From contig JAQTRB010000028.1 of the NCBI GenBank assembly GCA_028712015.1, positions 1 to 12,949 of the forward strand: 12,949 nt of DNA. Direction: 5' to 3'. Shown piece after piece: positions 1-6,140 of the stretch (within the stretch, counting starts at the first letter, position 1; every line of letters begins with the position of its first letter). The position numbers and the translations under genes were made by a program. Source of the stretch: Syntrophales bacterium. Lineage in GTDB: Bacteria; Desulfobacterota; Syntrophia; Syntrophales; UBA5619. The notes below the pieces were generated by a model. That model was not told where the DNA came from. It saw only the letters and a list, made by a program, of their open reading frames with translations, and ran no database searches.

Positions 1-1002
1 CCTGGCATGGACATTTCCCGCCAGAAACAGTTCCATGCTTCTTGCCAAAGCCTTCCGTCCGGCTTCATCCGGATCGAAAACCGCCACGACGCGGGGCGCA
101 TAACGCCGAAGCAGGTCGACCTGGGAACGGGTCAGCGCCGTTCCGAGCGTGGCCACCACATTCCGGATGCCGGCGCCCCAGAGGGCGATCAGGTCGAAAT
201 ATCCTTCGACGAGCAGCGCGAAACCGGCTTGCCGGATCGCCTCCCGTGTACGGGAAAGCCCGTATAGATTGTTTCCCTTCGTATAAACCGCCGATTCGGG
301 GGAGTTCATGTATTTCGGTTCGCCTTCCCCCAAAACCCGGCCGCCGAAGGCAATCACGTGACCGTTGACGTCTTCAATGGGGATCATCAATCTCCCGCGA
401 AACCGGTCGTAAAATCCTTTCCCCGATCCGCGTTGCACCGCAAGACCGGCCTGTTCGACCAGCTTCGCCGAAATCCCTTTCCGATCCAGAAAATCAAGGA
501 GATGGCTCCACCCCTCCGGGGCAAAACCGATTCGGAACGTGCCGATCGTTTCCGCTTCGACTCCCCTCTTCCGGAGATACTCCCGGGATGGCTCGCCCGC
601 CGGCGATTGGAGCGTTCTTTCAAAATGGCCCGCCGCAAGTTCGTTGATCCGGCGAATCTGTTCCGCCAGTGTCCCGTGTTCCCGTTCCGCGCGGCTCAAG
701 GGCCGTTCGGGAATGGCCACTCCCGTCTTTCCCGCCAAATGACGGACCGCCTCGGGAAAGGTCAGATGGTTGAGCTTCATCAGAAAGGAAACCGCATTCC
801 CTCCCTCGCCGCAGCCGAAGCAGTAGAACATCTGTTTGTCCGGACTGACCGTAAAGGAAGGGGTTTTCTCGCGGTGAAAGGGACATAGTCCGAGAAAATT
901 CCGTCCCGCTTTCTTCAGGGTCACATACTCCCCGATCATGGAAACGATATCGACGCGTCGCCGGACCTCCTCGATCTTATCCTCGGGAATCGACCCCTTC
1001 AA
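1..1002 (-). CDS. dnaG: DNA primase DnaG, N-terminal 334 residues (partial)
   Basis: DnaG makes the RNA primers for DNA replication at the fork, working with the replicative helicase DnaB. The reading frame is open from a TTG at 1002 to the left edge, giving 334 residues. The CHC2 zinc finger is at residues 40-64 (Cys40, His43, Cys61, Cys64). The RNA polymerase core follows, with FRGRLMIPI at 201-209 and KYMNSPES at 230-237. The TOPRIM domain holds the catalytic acids Glu266 (VEGYFD), Asp310 and Asp312; the usual DGD motif reads DPD here. The rest of TOPRIM and the helicase-binding C-terminal domain lie outside the window. The TTG start is chosen because translation from it begins with a normal DnaG N-terminus, no in-frame ATG is available upstream, and a GGGGG tract lies 5-9 bases before it. 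It begins 11 bp after the yqeY stop, so the two are almost certainly co-transcribed. Identification is very secure; the start is fairly secure. Confidence 0.97.
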   Translation of the reverse strand, partial: MKGSIPEDKIEEVRRRVDIVSMIGEYVTLKKAGRNFLGLCPFHREKTPSFTVSPDKQMFYCFGCGEGGNAVSFLMKLNHLTFPEAVRHLAGKTGVAIPERPLSRAEREHGTLAEQIRRINELAAGHFERTLQSPAGEPSREYLRKRGVEAETIGTFRIGFAPEGWSHLLDFLDRKGISAKLVEQAGLAVQRGSGKGFYDRFRGRLMIPIEDVNGHVIAFGGRVLGEGEPKYMNSPESAVYTKGNNLYGLSRTREAIRQAGFALLVEGYFDLIALWGAGIRNVVATLGTALTRSQVDLLRRYAPRVVAVFDPDEAGRKALARSMELFLAGNVHAR

Positions 1003-1013
1003 AGGACAACCCC

Positions 1014-1460
1014 CTATGCGGACAATACCCGTTTGACCTTGTCGCCGACCGTTTTGCCGTCAGCCTTGCCGGCCACCTTCGGCATCAGAACCTTCATCAC
1101 CTTTCCGATATCGCGCACACCCGCGGCGCCCGTCTCCCGGATCGCCTCGGCAATGATTTCATCGAGTGCCTCTTCGGACATCTGCGCCGGCATAAACTCA
1201 CGGATCACTTTGAGTTCCGCCTCTTCCTTCTCGACGAGATCGGCCCTGCCGCCCCTCTCAAACTGTTCGATGGAGTCCCTCCGTTGCTTGACCATGGAGG
1301 AGAGAAGTTGAAGGAATTCAGCCTCGTTCAGCTCGCGTTTCAGATCGATTTCGCGATTGTGCAGACCATTCTTCAGCATGCGCAACGTCGACAGCCGAAC
1401 CTTGTCCGTCGCCTTGGCCGCCAGGATCATCTCCTGTTCGATTCTGTCTTTGAATGTCAT
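1014..1460 (-). CDS. yqeY: GatB/YqeY domain protein
   Basis: A 148-residue protein of the YqeY family, related to the C-terminal tRNA-binding domain of the amidotransferase subunit GatB. The family is widespread beside dnaG and rpsU; its own function is not settled, and tRNA or RNA binding is inferred. Family hallmarks visible are the N-terminal MTFKDRIEQEM, the RLSTLRMLKN helix, a charged middle (QFERGGRADLVEKEEAEL) and the C-terminal stretch GKVMKVLMPKVAGKADGK typical of GatB tails. I start at the ATG at 1460. It gives the usual family length, has GGGAGG upstream, and lies just downstream of a promoter-like element. An in-frame ATG at 1496 would add 12 unrelated residues and lies inside that promoter, although AAAAGGAGAAG directly precedes it. 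The dnaG start follows the stop by 11 bp. Confidence 0.93.
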   Translation of the reverse strand: MTFKDRIEQEMILAAKATDKVRLSTLRMLKNGLHNREIDLKRELNEAEFLQLLSSMVKQRRDSIEQFERGGRADLVEKEEAELKVIREFMPAQMSEEALDEIIAEAIRETGAAGVRDIGKVMKVLMPKVAGKADGKTVGDKVKRVLSA

Positions 1461-1484
1461 GACCTTTGGGCCTCCCGTCCGGTT

Positions 1485-1512
1485 AACATAGATCATCTTC
1501 TCCTTTTGTCAA
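1485..1512 (-). promoter_or_regulatory. Sigma-70-type promoter for yqeY-dnaG
   Basis: Reading the minus strand there is a perfect -35 box TTGACA (1512-1507), a 16-base spacer and a -10 box TATGTT (1490-1485, four of six matches). Transcription would start near 1478, about 18 bases before the yqeY ATG at 1460 and just ahead of its GGGAGG ribosome binding site. This gives yqeY-dnaG a possible promoter separate from the his genes upstream. The purine-rich part of the spacer could instead be a ribosome binding site for an ATG at 1496; I prefer the promoter reading. Confidence 0.6.
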
Positions 1513-1527
1513 TGACGGGCGATGCTT

Positions 1528-1872
1528 TCAGGCGAGGCCGTCCCGAAGTTTCCGGCCACCCAACAGATGCATGTGGAGGTGGGGAACAACCTGCCCTCCC
1601 TCTTCATTGCAGTTGATCACCACCCGGAACCCCCGCCGGTCGACCTCCTTCAAACGGGCAACCGCTTGGGCGGCGGCCATCATCGCCCGCAGATCCGCCA
1701 TTTCGTCCGAATCCTCGTCCATCAGCGTGGCGATGTGCTTTCTGGGGATGATGACGATATGAACCGGGGCCATCGGCTGGATGTCCTCAAAGGCCAGCAC
1801 CCGCTCATCTTCATACACCTTCCGGCAGGGAATCGTCCCGGCCGCTATTTTGCAGAACAAGCACCCTTCCAT
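1528..1872 (-). CDS. HIT family hydrolase (HinT-like nucleotide phosphoramidase)
   Basis: A 114-residue histidine-triad protein of the HinT (PKCI) branch. HinT enzymes hydrolyse AMP-lysine, AMP-NH2 and similar phosphoramidates in the cytoplasm; the physiological substrate is generally unclear. The N-terminus MEGCLFCKI carries the CxxC pair (Cys4, Cys7) found in zinc-binding HIT members. The active-site triad His98-x-His100-x-His102 sits in VPHLHMHLLGGR near the C-terminus, as expected. The ATG at 1872 is chosen over an upstream extension because GGGAGGTG lies 5 bases before it and it yields the normal family length. The frame extends upstream into hisA, but those residues do not resemble a HIT protein. 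It lies 64 bp after the hisA stop. HIT genes near his genes are seen in other bacteria, so co-transcription with hisA is likely. Confidence 0.93.
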   Translation of the reverse strand: MEGCLFCKIAAGTIPCRKVYEDERVLAFEDIQPMAPVHIVIIPRKHIATLMDEDSDEMADLRAMMAAAQAVARLKEVDRRGFRVVINCNEEGGQVVPHLHMHLLGGRKLRDGLA

Positions 1873-1936
1873 GCGCACCTCCCTCATCGAGACCTTTGGA
1901 AATCGCCCTCCCGGATGAAACGCGCCGGCGTTCACG

Positions 1937-2677
1937 TTACGCATCTCGTACCCGACCCCTTGTCCGTTCGATCGCCTCAGCGAGGGACAGAGCGCCGGTA
2001 TAAAGGGCCTTCCCCGCAATCACGCCGACAACGCCCCGCTTCTCCAGGGGCAGGAGCCTCTCGATATCGTTACCCCCCGACACCCCACCCGAGGCGATCA
2101 CCGGGATCCCGACCGCATCGGCCAGCTCCCCCGTCGCCTCGACGTTCACGCCGGTTTCCATACCGTCCCGGGCGATGTCCGTATAGACCAGGGCGGCGGG
2201 CCCATCGTCCATAAACCGGCGCGCCAGCGCTATCGCGGTTTCTTCCGTTCTTTCCGTCCATCCCCGAACGGCGACGCGACCTCCGTCCGCGTCGATTCCC
2301 AGAATCACCCGGTTCGGAAACATACGACAGGCTTCATGGGCGAACGACGGATCCAGGAGAGCGGATGTTCCGAGGATCACCCACCGGACCCCCGTCCCGA
2401 GATAGGATTCCACGGTTTTCATGTTTCGGATGCCGCCCCCCACCTGGATCGGCAGGCCCGTTTCCGCGACCATCTCGCGGATGACCGCCTCATGGCGGGG
2501 AATGCCCGCGAACGAGCCGTCCAGATCCACCACGTGCAACCGTTCGGCGCCCTGCCGCTTCCAGGCCGCTGCCGTCGCCACCGGATCATCCGCGTAAACG
2601 GTTTCCCGGTTGAGGTCGCCCTGCCGCAGGCGCACGCAACGGCCCCCCCTCAAATCAATCGCGGGGATGACCATCAT
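1937..2677 (-). CDS. hisA: Phosphoribosylformimino-5-aminoimidazole carboxamide ribotide isomerase HisA
   Basis: HisA catalyses the Amadori isomerisation of ProFAR to PRFAR, the fourth step of histidine synthesis, on a (beta/alpha)8 barrel. The 246 residues match the family length. Visible signatures are IPAIDLRGGRCVRLRQG at residues 4-20 with the catalytic base Asp8, the second catalytic Asp129 in GIDADGG, phosphate-binding QVGGGIR (78-84) and IASGGVSG (194-201), and YTDIARDGM (165-173). The first ATG is used: AGAGGA precedes it by 7 bases and it puts the catalytic aspartate at position 8; a second ATG follows at once. Its partner hisF, often the next gene, is absent; the next gene is a HIT hydrolase. 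An intrinsic terminator ends 13 bases before the start codon, so expression depends on readthrough or an unseen promoter. No sign of a bifunctional PriA-type enzyme was noted, but that cannot be excluded by eye. Confidence 0.97.
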   Translation of the reverse strand: MMVIPAIDLRGGRCVRLRQGDLNRETVYADDPVATAAAWKRQGAERLHVVDLDGSFAGIPRHEAVIREMVAETGLPIQVGGGIRNMKTVESYLGTGVRWVILGTSALLDPSFAHEACRMFPNRVILGIDADGGRVAVRGWTERTEETAIALARRFMDDGPAALVYTDIARDGMETGVNVEATGELADAVGIPVIASGGVSGGNDIERLLPLEKRGVVGVIAGKALYTGALSLAEAIERTRGRVRDA

Positions 2678-2690
2678 CGCAAGATCCTCT

Positions 2691-2725
2691 AAAAAAAGAA
2701 AGAATTTCCACCGTGAGGGAAATTC
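2691..2725 (-). terminator. Rho-independent terminator or attenuator in front of hisA
   Basis: On the minus strand the perfect inverted repeat GAATTTCC (2725-2718) and GGAAATTC (2709-2702), with an 8-base loop, is followed directly by TTTCTTTTTTT (2701-2691). This is a textbook intrinsic terminator for transcripts leaving the lipoprotein gene, whose stop is 36 bp upstream. The stem is AT-rich and only moderately stable, so partial readthrough is plausible. The T tract runs straight into the AGAGGA ribosome binding site of hisA. Confidence 0.82.
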
Positions 2726-2760
2726 CGTTCAGGTCCGGCGATTCGGGATTTCCAAAACGC

Positions 2761-3483
2761 TCAGGGTAGACCGGGAAAGCTCTCCAAGATCTTCTCCAGA
2801 CCTTCATCCGCAAGTTCTTCCGCCGTAACCCACCTTGCCTTCTCCCGGTAGAAGGAGCCGATCTGCAGGAGATCCTCCATCAGCGAACTCTGCGTCCGGT
2901 CAAAGGCGGCCCGCCAGACCAGAACCCCATCCTCAACCCGGAGCAGGTGGATCTCCAGCGCAACCGACGCCGGCTGCTCAACGGAGAAGGATGCCCCCTT
3001 TCTCTCCCGGAATCGGTAGAGATATCCGATCACGATTCCCTCCGCTCCCAATTCGCTTCCCACATTGCGCAGGATCTGACGGAGCGGGGCCTTGAGAGAC
3101 TCCGAGGAAACGCGTTTATACATCCCGGCGACACGGTCCCCCGCGATCACACGGAATTTCGGTTTTCTTTTTTCCAGTTGCTCCAAGAAGCGCTTCTCCA
3201 CCATGGCCTCAGGAGTTCCGGCGGTTCTCATGGCGTTGAAAATCACCCCGCAGAGGGGGCAGCTCACGGAGCCGCCGTGCAGCTCTTCGGGGACGATCTG
3301 TTGAAAGGGAAGCACCGCGATCCGGTCGAATGCGATCCTCCCTTCGGGAACCGCAATGCCTTCATCCTGACGATGGTGACAAGCGACGAGCGTCGAGAAA
3401 AACCCGATGATCAACAGAATGTGGAAAAACCTTCGGAAGCAGGACGATTTTTTGATGATTTCACCCCCCCTTGCCTTTGCCAT
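2761..3483 (-). CDS. Predicted outer-membrane or periplasmic lipoprotein of unknown function
   Basis: A 240-residue exported lipoprotein. The N-terminus has a basic region (MAKARGGEIIKK), a hydrophobic segment at about residues 20-34, and a lipobox LVAC with Cys35 as the lipidated residue; the residues after it (HHRQ) do not show the Asp+2 inner-membrane retention signal. The mature part begins with a beta-strand-like RIAFDRIAVLPFQ, reminiscent of periplasmic proteins with a TolB-N or CsgG-like fold. It then has a CPLCG motif and a C-terminal half (EGIVIGYLYRFRER, ASVALEIHLLRVEDGVLVW, WVTAEELADEGL) that looks like a conserved hypothetical family. I cannot assign a function. I start at the ATG at 3483, with AAGGG upstream; a TTG at 3543 overlapping the hisB stop would lengthen the signal peptide by 20 residues. 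It sits 56 bp after hisB and is followed by a strong terminator. Confidence 0.85.
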   Translation of the reverse strand: MAKARGGEIIKKSSCFRRFFHILLIIGFFSTLVACHHRQDEGIAVPEGRIAFDRIAVLPFQQIVPEELHGGSVSCPLCGVIFNAMRTAGTPEAMVEKRFLEQLEKRKPKFRVIAGDRVAGMYKRVSSESLKAPLRQILRNVGSELGAEGIVIGYLYRFRERKGASFSVEQPASVALEIHLLRVEDGVLVWRAAFDRTQSSLMEDLLQIGSFYREKARWVTAEELADEGLEKILESFPGLP

Positions 3484-3539
3484 GAGGCCCTTACCACCCC
3501 TGGGATACAAACCCAAACGGCCGATTCGATTCGCGGCCT

Positions 3540-4130
3540 TCAAACCTCCAGGGAACCTTTGGTGGACAGGACTCCCTCGATTCGTTCGTCGATCGCGACC
3601 GCCTCGCGGAAAGCGCGTGCAAAGGCCTTGAAAATCGCCTCGGCCATATGATGGCTGTTCGTACCATAGATGAGATTGACATGCAATGTGATTCCGCTAT
3701 GGTCTGAGAATGATTTGAAAAATTCTCTAAGCAGGGACGGATCGAATTCCCCGATCCTGGTCGCGCCGAGGTCGGCCGCCCAGACCAGGCAGGGTCGGCC
3801 GGAGAGATCCATCGCCACCCGGCAGAGGCTTTCATCCATCGGAACCAGCGCCGAACCGTATCGGCCGATTCCTTTTCGTTCTCCGAGGGCCTTCCGCACG
3901 ACCTGGCCCAGGCAAATCCCAAGGTCCTCCACGAGGTGATGATCATCGACCGCGGTATCTCCGCGCCCCCGCACCTCCAGATCGATGAATCCGTGTCGTG
4001 CAAAGAGGTTCAACATGTGGTCGAGAAAGGGGATCGTGGTGTCGATCCGGCCTTCTCCTTTCCCGTCCAGAACGATCGCTACGGAAATCTCCGTCTCCGC
4101 GGTTTTTCTCCGGATGGTCGCCTTTCTCAT
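3540..4130 (-). CDS. hisB: Imidazoleglycerol-phosphate dehydratase HisB
   Basis: HisB removes water from imidazole-glycerol phosphate to form imidazole-acetol phosphate, the sixth step of histidine synthesis. At 196 residues this is the monofunctional dehydratase, without the N-terminal phosphatase domain of the enterobacterial fusion. The two half-repeats of the fold carry the manganese ligands: FLDHML with His38, DDHHLVEDLG at 62-71 (His64, His65, Glu68), and SHHMAEAIFKAFARA at 159-173 (His160, His161, Glu164). The first residues, RKATIRRKTAETEI, are typical of the family. The ATG at 4130 has GGGAGG 7 bases upstream and lies 13 bp after the hisG stop, so the genes form one transcription unit. 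Histidinol-phosphate phosphatase must come from a separate gene not present here. Confidence 0.98.
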   Translation of the reverse strand: MRKATIRRKTAETEISVAIVLDGKGEGRIDTTIPFLDHMLNLFARHGFIDLEVRGRGDTAVDDHHLVEDLGICLGQVVRKALGERKGIGRYGSALVPMDESLCRVAMDLSGRPCLVWAADLGATRIGEFDPSLLREFFKSFSDHSGITLHVNLIYGTNSHHMAEAIFKAFARAFREAVAIDERIEGVLSTKGSLEV

Positions 4131-4143
4131 GGTCTCGCCTCCC

Positions 4144-5016
4144 TCAGATGACCTTGTTCAGGGGGTACTCGATGATCCCCTCGGCGCCCGCCTCTTTCAG
4201 CAGCGGAATCAGATCGCGGACGATGTTGCCGCTGACGATGGTTTCCACCGCCAGCCAATCCTTCGAATGAAGGTTGGAGATGGTCGGCGCCTTCAGGGCA
4301 GGCAGCAGGATCACGAGCCCGCCGAGATTCTCCCGCGAGACGTTCATCTTCAGTCCCACCTTTCCCATCGCCTGCAGCGAACCGTTGAGCAACAGACGGA
4401 TCTGCTCGATTTTCTGTCTTTTCCAGGGATCTCCCCACGCTTCACGATTCGCGATGAGTTGGGTGTTGGTTCTCAGCAATTCATGGATGATCTTGAGCTT
4501 GTTGGCCCGGATGGTATTCCCCGTTTCCGTCACCTCGACGATCGCATCCACCAACCCCTCGACCACCTTGGCTTCGGTCGCACCCCAGGAGAACTCGACC
4601 TGAACCCGGATCTTGCGCTCGGCAAAGTAGCGTTTCGTGAAGTTGACCAACTCCGTCGACAACCGCTTTCCCTCCATATCCTCGATCGAACGGATCGGCG
4701 AGTCCTCCCGGACGACCAGCACCCAACGCGCCTGCCTCGTCGAGGTCTTGGAGTAGATCAGGTCCTGAACGGACACGACATCCGATTCGTTTTCGATAAT
4801 CCAGTCCTGGCCGGTCAAACCGAGATCCAGCGTTCCGTCCGCGACATAGCGGGACATCTCCTGGGCTCGGACCAACAGGCAGGAGATTTCGTCATCGTCG
4901 ATATCGGGGAAATAGCTCCGGCTGTCGTAGGTGATGCGCCAGCCCGCCCGCTTGAATAGATCCACCGTATTGGCTTCCAGGCTTCCCTTCGGGATACCCA
5001 GTTTCAATTTCTTCAT
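4144..5016 (-). CDS. hisG: ATP phosphoribosyltransferase HisG, long form
   Basis: HisG condenses ATP with PRPP, the first committed step of histidine synthesis and the point of feedback inhibition. At 290 residues it is the long, homohexameric form (HisG-L): the catalytic domains end near residue 215 and a C-terminal ACT-like regulatory domain follows (about 218-290), which binds histidine. It therefore should not need the HisZ subunit used with short HisG. The N-terminus (KLKLGIPKGSLEANTVDLF), GLTGQDW at 66-72 and the PRPP-binding loop EVTETGNTIRANKL at 161-174 are all recognisable. The ATG overlaps the hisI stop by four bases (ATGA), with AAGGATG upstream inside hisI, so the two are translationally coupled. 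HisB follows 13 bp downstream. Allosteric control by histidine is inferred from the domain. Confidence 0.98.
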   Translation of the reverse strand: MKKLKLGIPKGSLEANTVDLFKRAGWRITYDSRSYFPDIDDDEISCLLVRAQEMSRYVADGTLDLGLTGQDWIIENESDVVSVQDLIYSKTSTRQARWVLVVREDSPIRSIEDMEGKRLSTELVNFTKRYFAERKIRVQVEFSWGATEAKVVEGLVDAIVEVTETGNTIRANKLKIIHELLRTNTQLIANREAWGDPWKRQKIEQIRLLLNGSLQAMGKVGLKMNVSRENLGGLVILLPALKAPTISNLHSKDWLAVETIVSGNIVRDLIPLLKEAGAEGIIEYPLNKVI

Positions 5017-5387
5017 TTGTATACATCCTTCGGATCAAAAATTGGTTCCCCGACTTCGATAAACTCCCCGTCGGACCTTTTTCGATAGAAACAGGAGCGA
5101 TGACCGGTGTGACAGGCCGCACCGCCCAACTGTTCCACCCTCAGCAGGACGGCGTCCTGATCACAATCCAAACAGACCTCCCGCACGAGCTGCAGATGGC
5201 CGGAGGTCTCTCCTTTCAACCAGAGACTTTTCCGGGAACGGCTCCAAAAGTGGGCCTTCCCCGTTTCAAGCGTTTTCCGCCAGGACTCCCGGTTCATATA
5301 GGCCAGCATCAGAACATCGCCCGTCTGATGTTCCTGGACCACGACCGGCACCAATCCTTCTCCTTTTTCAAAATTCGGTTCGATCAT
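5013..5387 (-). CDS. hisI: Phosphoribosyl-AMP cyclohydrolase HisI
   Basis: HisI opens the purine ring of phosphoribosyl-AMP, the third step of histidine synthesis. The 124 residues form the cyclohydrolase alone; there is no fused HisE pyrophosphohydrolase domain. The metal site is clear: CLDCDQDAV at 72-80 supplies Asp74, Asp76 and Asp78 for magnesium, while Cys75, Cys92 and Cys99 (ACHTGHRSCF) are the zinc ligands, each from one subunit or the other of the dimer. Other family signatures are LMLAYMN (26-32), FWSRSR (47-52) and LWLKGETSG (55-63). It is the first gene of the his cluster. A good promoter starts 63 bases ahead of its ATG at 5387. The ribosome binding site is weak (GGGGT, 7 bases away). 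It overlaps hisG by four bases. HisE must be encoded elsewhere. Confidence 0.97.
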   Translation of the reverse strand: MIEPNFEKGEGLVPVVVQEHQTGDVLMLAYMNRESWRKTLETGKAHFWSRSRKSLWLKGETSGHLQLVREVCLDCDQDAVLLRVEQLGGAACHTGHRSCFYRKRSDGEFIEVGEPIFDPKDVYK

Positions 5388-5449
5388 GAATGACCCCGTT
5401 GATGATTTCTTTTCGATAGATATGCCTCGCTTTCCCGGAAGGCAACGCG

Positions 5450-5478
5450 ATCATAGTTTGAGAAAACCCATTAATCAA
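5450..5478 (-). promoter_or_regulatory. Sigma-70-type promoter of the his operon
   Basis: On the minus strand TTGATT (5478-5473) and TATGAT (5455-5450) are separated by exactly 17 bases, close to consensus at both boxes. Transcription should start near 5443, giving a leader of about 55 bases before hisI. The leader contains an imperfect hairpin, TGCCTT against GAGGCA with a short A-rich loop. I see no run of histidine codons and no leader peptide, so classical his attenuation is not supported. Confidence 0.7.
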
Positions 5479-5575
5479 GGATTTTTTATGGAATGCCTTC
5501 AGGATCCGATGTCCCGGTTGCGCAACGTTTCATGAGATCATCCTGCGAGCGATTTTCGGTCGACAGAGTTTCATC

Positions 5576-5603
5576 TTGCCAAACCTCCCTTTCCCGTGAT
5601 AAA
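5576..5603 (+). promoter_or_regulatory. Candidate promoter of the small membrane protein gene
   Basis: TTGCCA (5576-5581, five of six matches) and GATAAA (5598-5603, four of six) are 16 bases apart. Transcription would start near 5610, leaving a leader of about 100 bases. This is a motif match only, and the leader is rather long, so it remains a candidate. Confidence 0.4.
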
Positions 5604-5709
5604 AGAGAAATCAGATGGTATCTCGCTGCGGTCGGATGCTTTTTCAAATTCCATCGGACTTTTTTCGCGGAGACCCGCGGAGCGGTCGGAGGATCAGGAG
5701 GTTTTGGCC

Positions 5710-6012
5710 ATGGCCCTGCTTATCAGCGGTGTGGTGTCGATTGTGGTGGGGGTGATCGGGTTTTCTCTGTGGTGGAACGACTTTATCATCATCCTGAAGG
5801 GCGGTGTTCCGATTATCCTGATTATGGGCGGCATTCTCGCGGTCTACGTCGGTCTCGATGCCATCCAGGACAGGGCAAAAGAGGAACGGCAGAAACAGGA
5901 AGAGAAAATGCACAAGACCCAGCAAGAGATCGATCAGGTCAAGGCCCAGGCGGAGCAGTACCGGGAAGAACTCGAAAGATTGAAGGAACAGGCGAAAAAA
6001 AATAATCCTTGA
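5710..6012 (+). CDS. Small two-helix membrane protein with coiled-coil tail, unknown function
   Basis: A 100-residue protein. Residues 1-20 and 33-49 are two hydrophobic helices joined by a short loop WWNDFIIILKGG. From residue 50 to the end it is highly charged and heptad-like (rich in Glu, Lys and Gln), a predicted coiled coil ending in KKNNP. The likely topology is a membrane hairpin with the coiled coil in the cytoplasm; this is inference from composition. It resembles short conserved hypothetical membrane proteins of deltaproteobacteria, but I cannot give a function. The ATG at 5710 is chosen because a perfect AGGAGG (5696-5701) lies 8 bases upstream and the first helix begins right after it; the frame opens at 5596, but those residues look non-coding. 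It is alone in its transcription unit, with a terminator-like hairpin 20 bases after the stop. Confidence 0.8.
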   Translation: MALLISGVVSIVVGVIGFSLWWNDFIIILKGGVPIILIMGGILAVYVGLDAIQDRAKEERQKQEEKMHKTQQEIDQVKAQAEQYREELERLKEQAKKNNP

Positions 6013-6032
6013 CAGGATGTTCGATATTCATT

Positions 6033-6059
6033 ATGAGAGCGTCCGTTGTTCTCATTTTT
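6033..6059 (+). terminator. Weak intrinsic terminator after the small membrane protein gene
   Basis: ATGAGA (6033-6038) pairs with TCTCAT (6050-6055); three further inner pairs including two G-T wobbles leave a five-base loop. TTTT (6056-6059) follows. The stem is low in GC and the T tract short, so termination would be weak. It lies 20 bases after the stop codon at 6010-6012. Confidence 0.5.
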
Positions 6060-6103
6060 CACGGACAGATTGAACATGCATTCGTTATTGCTCGAATCCA
6101 ACT

Positions 6104-6132
6104 TTGTCCCTGCCAGCGTCAATATCTATATG
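6104..6132 (+). promoter_or_regulatory. Candidate promoter of dctPQM
   Basis: TTGTCC (6104-6109) and TATATG (6127-6132) are 17 bases apart, each with four of six consensus matches. A start near 6139 would place a strong hairpin (6141-6176) at the very 5' end of the message and leave a leader of roughly 190 bases. I looked for and did not find a sigma-54 type GG-N10-GC element. Confidence 0.35.
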
Positions 6133-6140
6133 TATTGATG

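Larger units (their letters stand above)
5388..5709. other. Divergent intergenic region between hisI and the small membrane protein gene
   Basis: This 322-base stretch has no convincing gene. It holds the his promoter (5450-5478, minus), a plausible plus-strand promoter (5576-5603), a perfect ten-base palindrome GTTGCGCAAC (5517-5526) that could be an operator, and a short hairpin CGCGG-AGAC-CCGCG (5666-5679) just before the ribosome binding site at 5696. The middle, about 5490-5570, shows nothing else I can name. Confidence 0.6.

Noticed and set aside
3484..3543. TTG at 3543 as the start of the lipoprotein, overlapping the hisB stop
   Set aside because: It would add 20 residues ahead of a signal peptide that is already complete; the ATG at 3483 has a ribosome binding site and a normal n-region.
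3985..4959. A 324-codon plus-strand open frame opposite hisG and hisB
   Set aside because: It lies antisense to secure his genes, its product matches no family, and it lacks a ribosome binding site.
5388..5449. A his leader peptide with attenuator ahead of hisI
   Set aside because: No run of histidine codons and no terminator with a T tract occur in the short leader; only an imperfect hairpin is seen.
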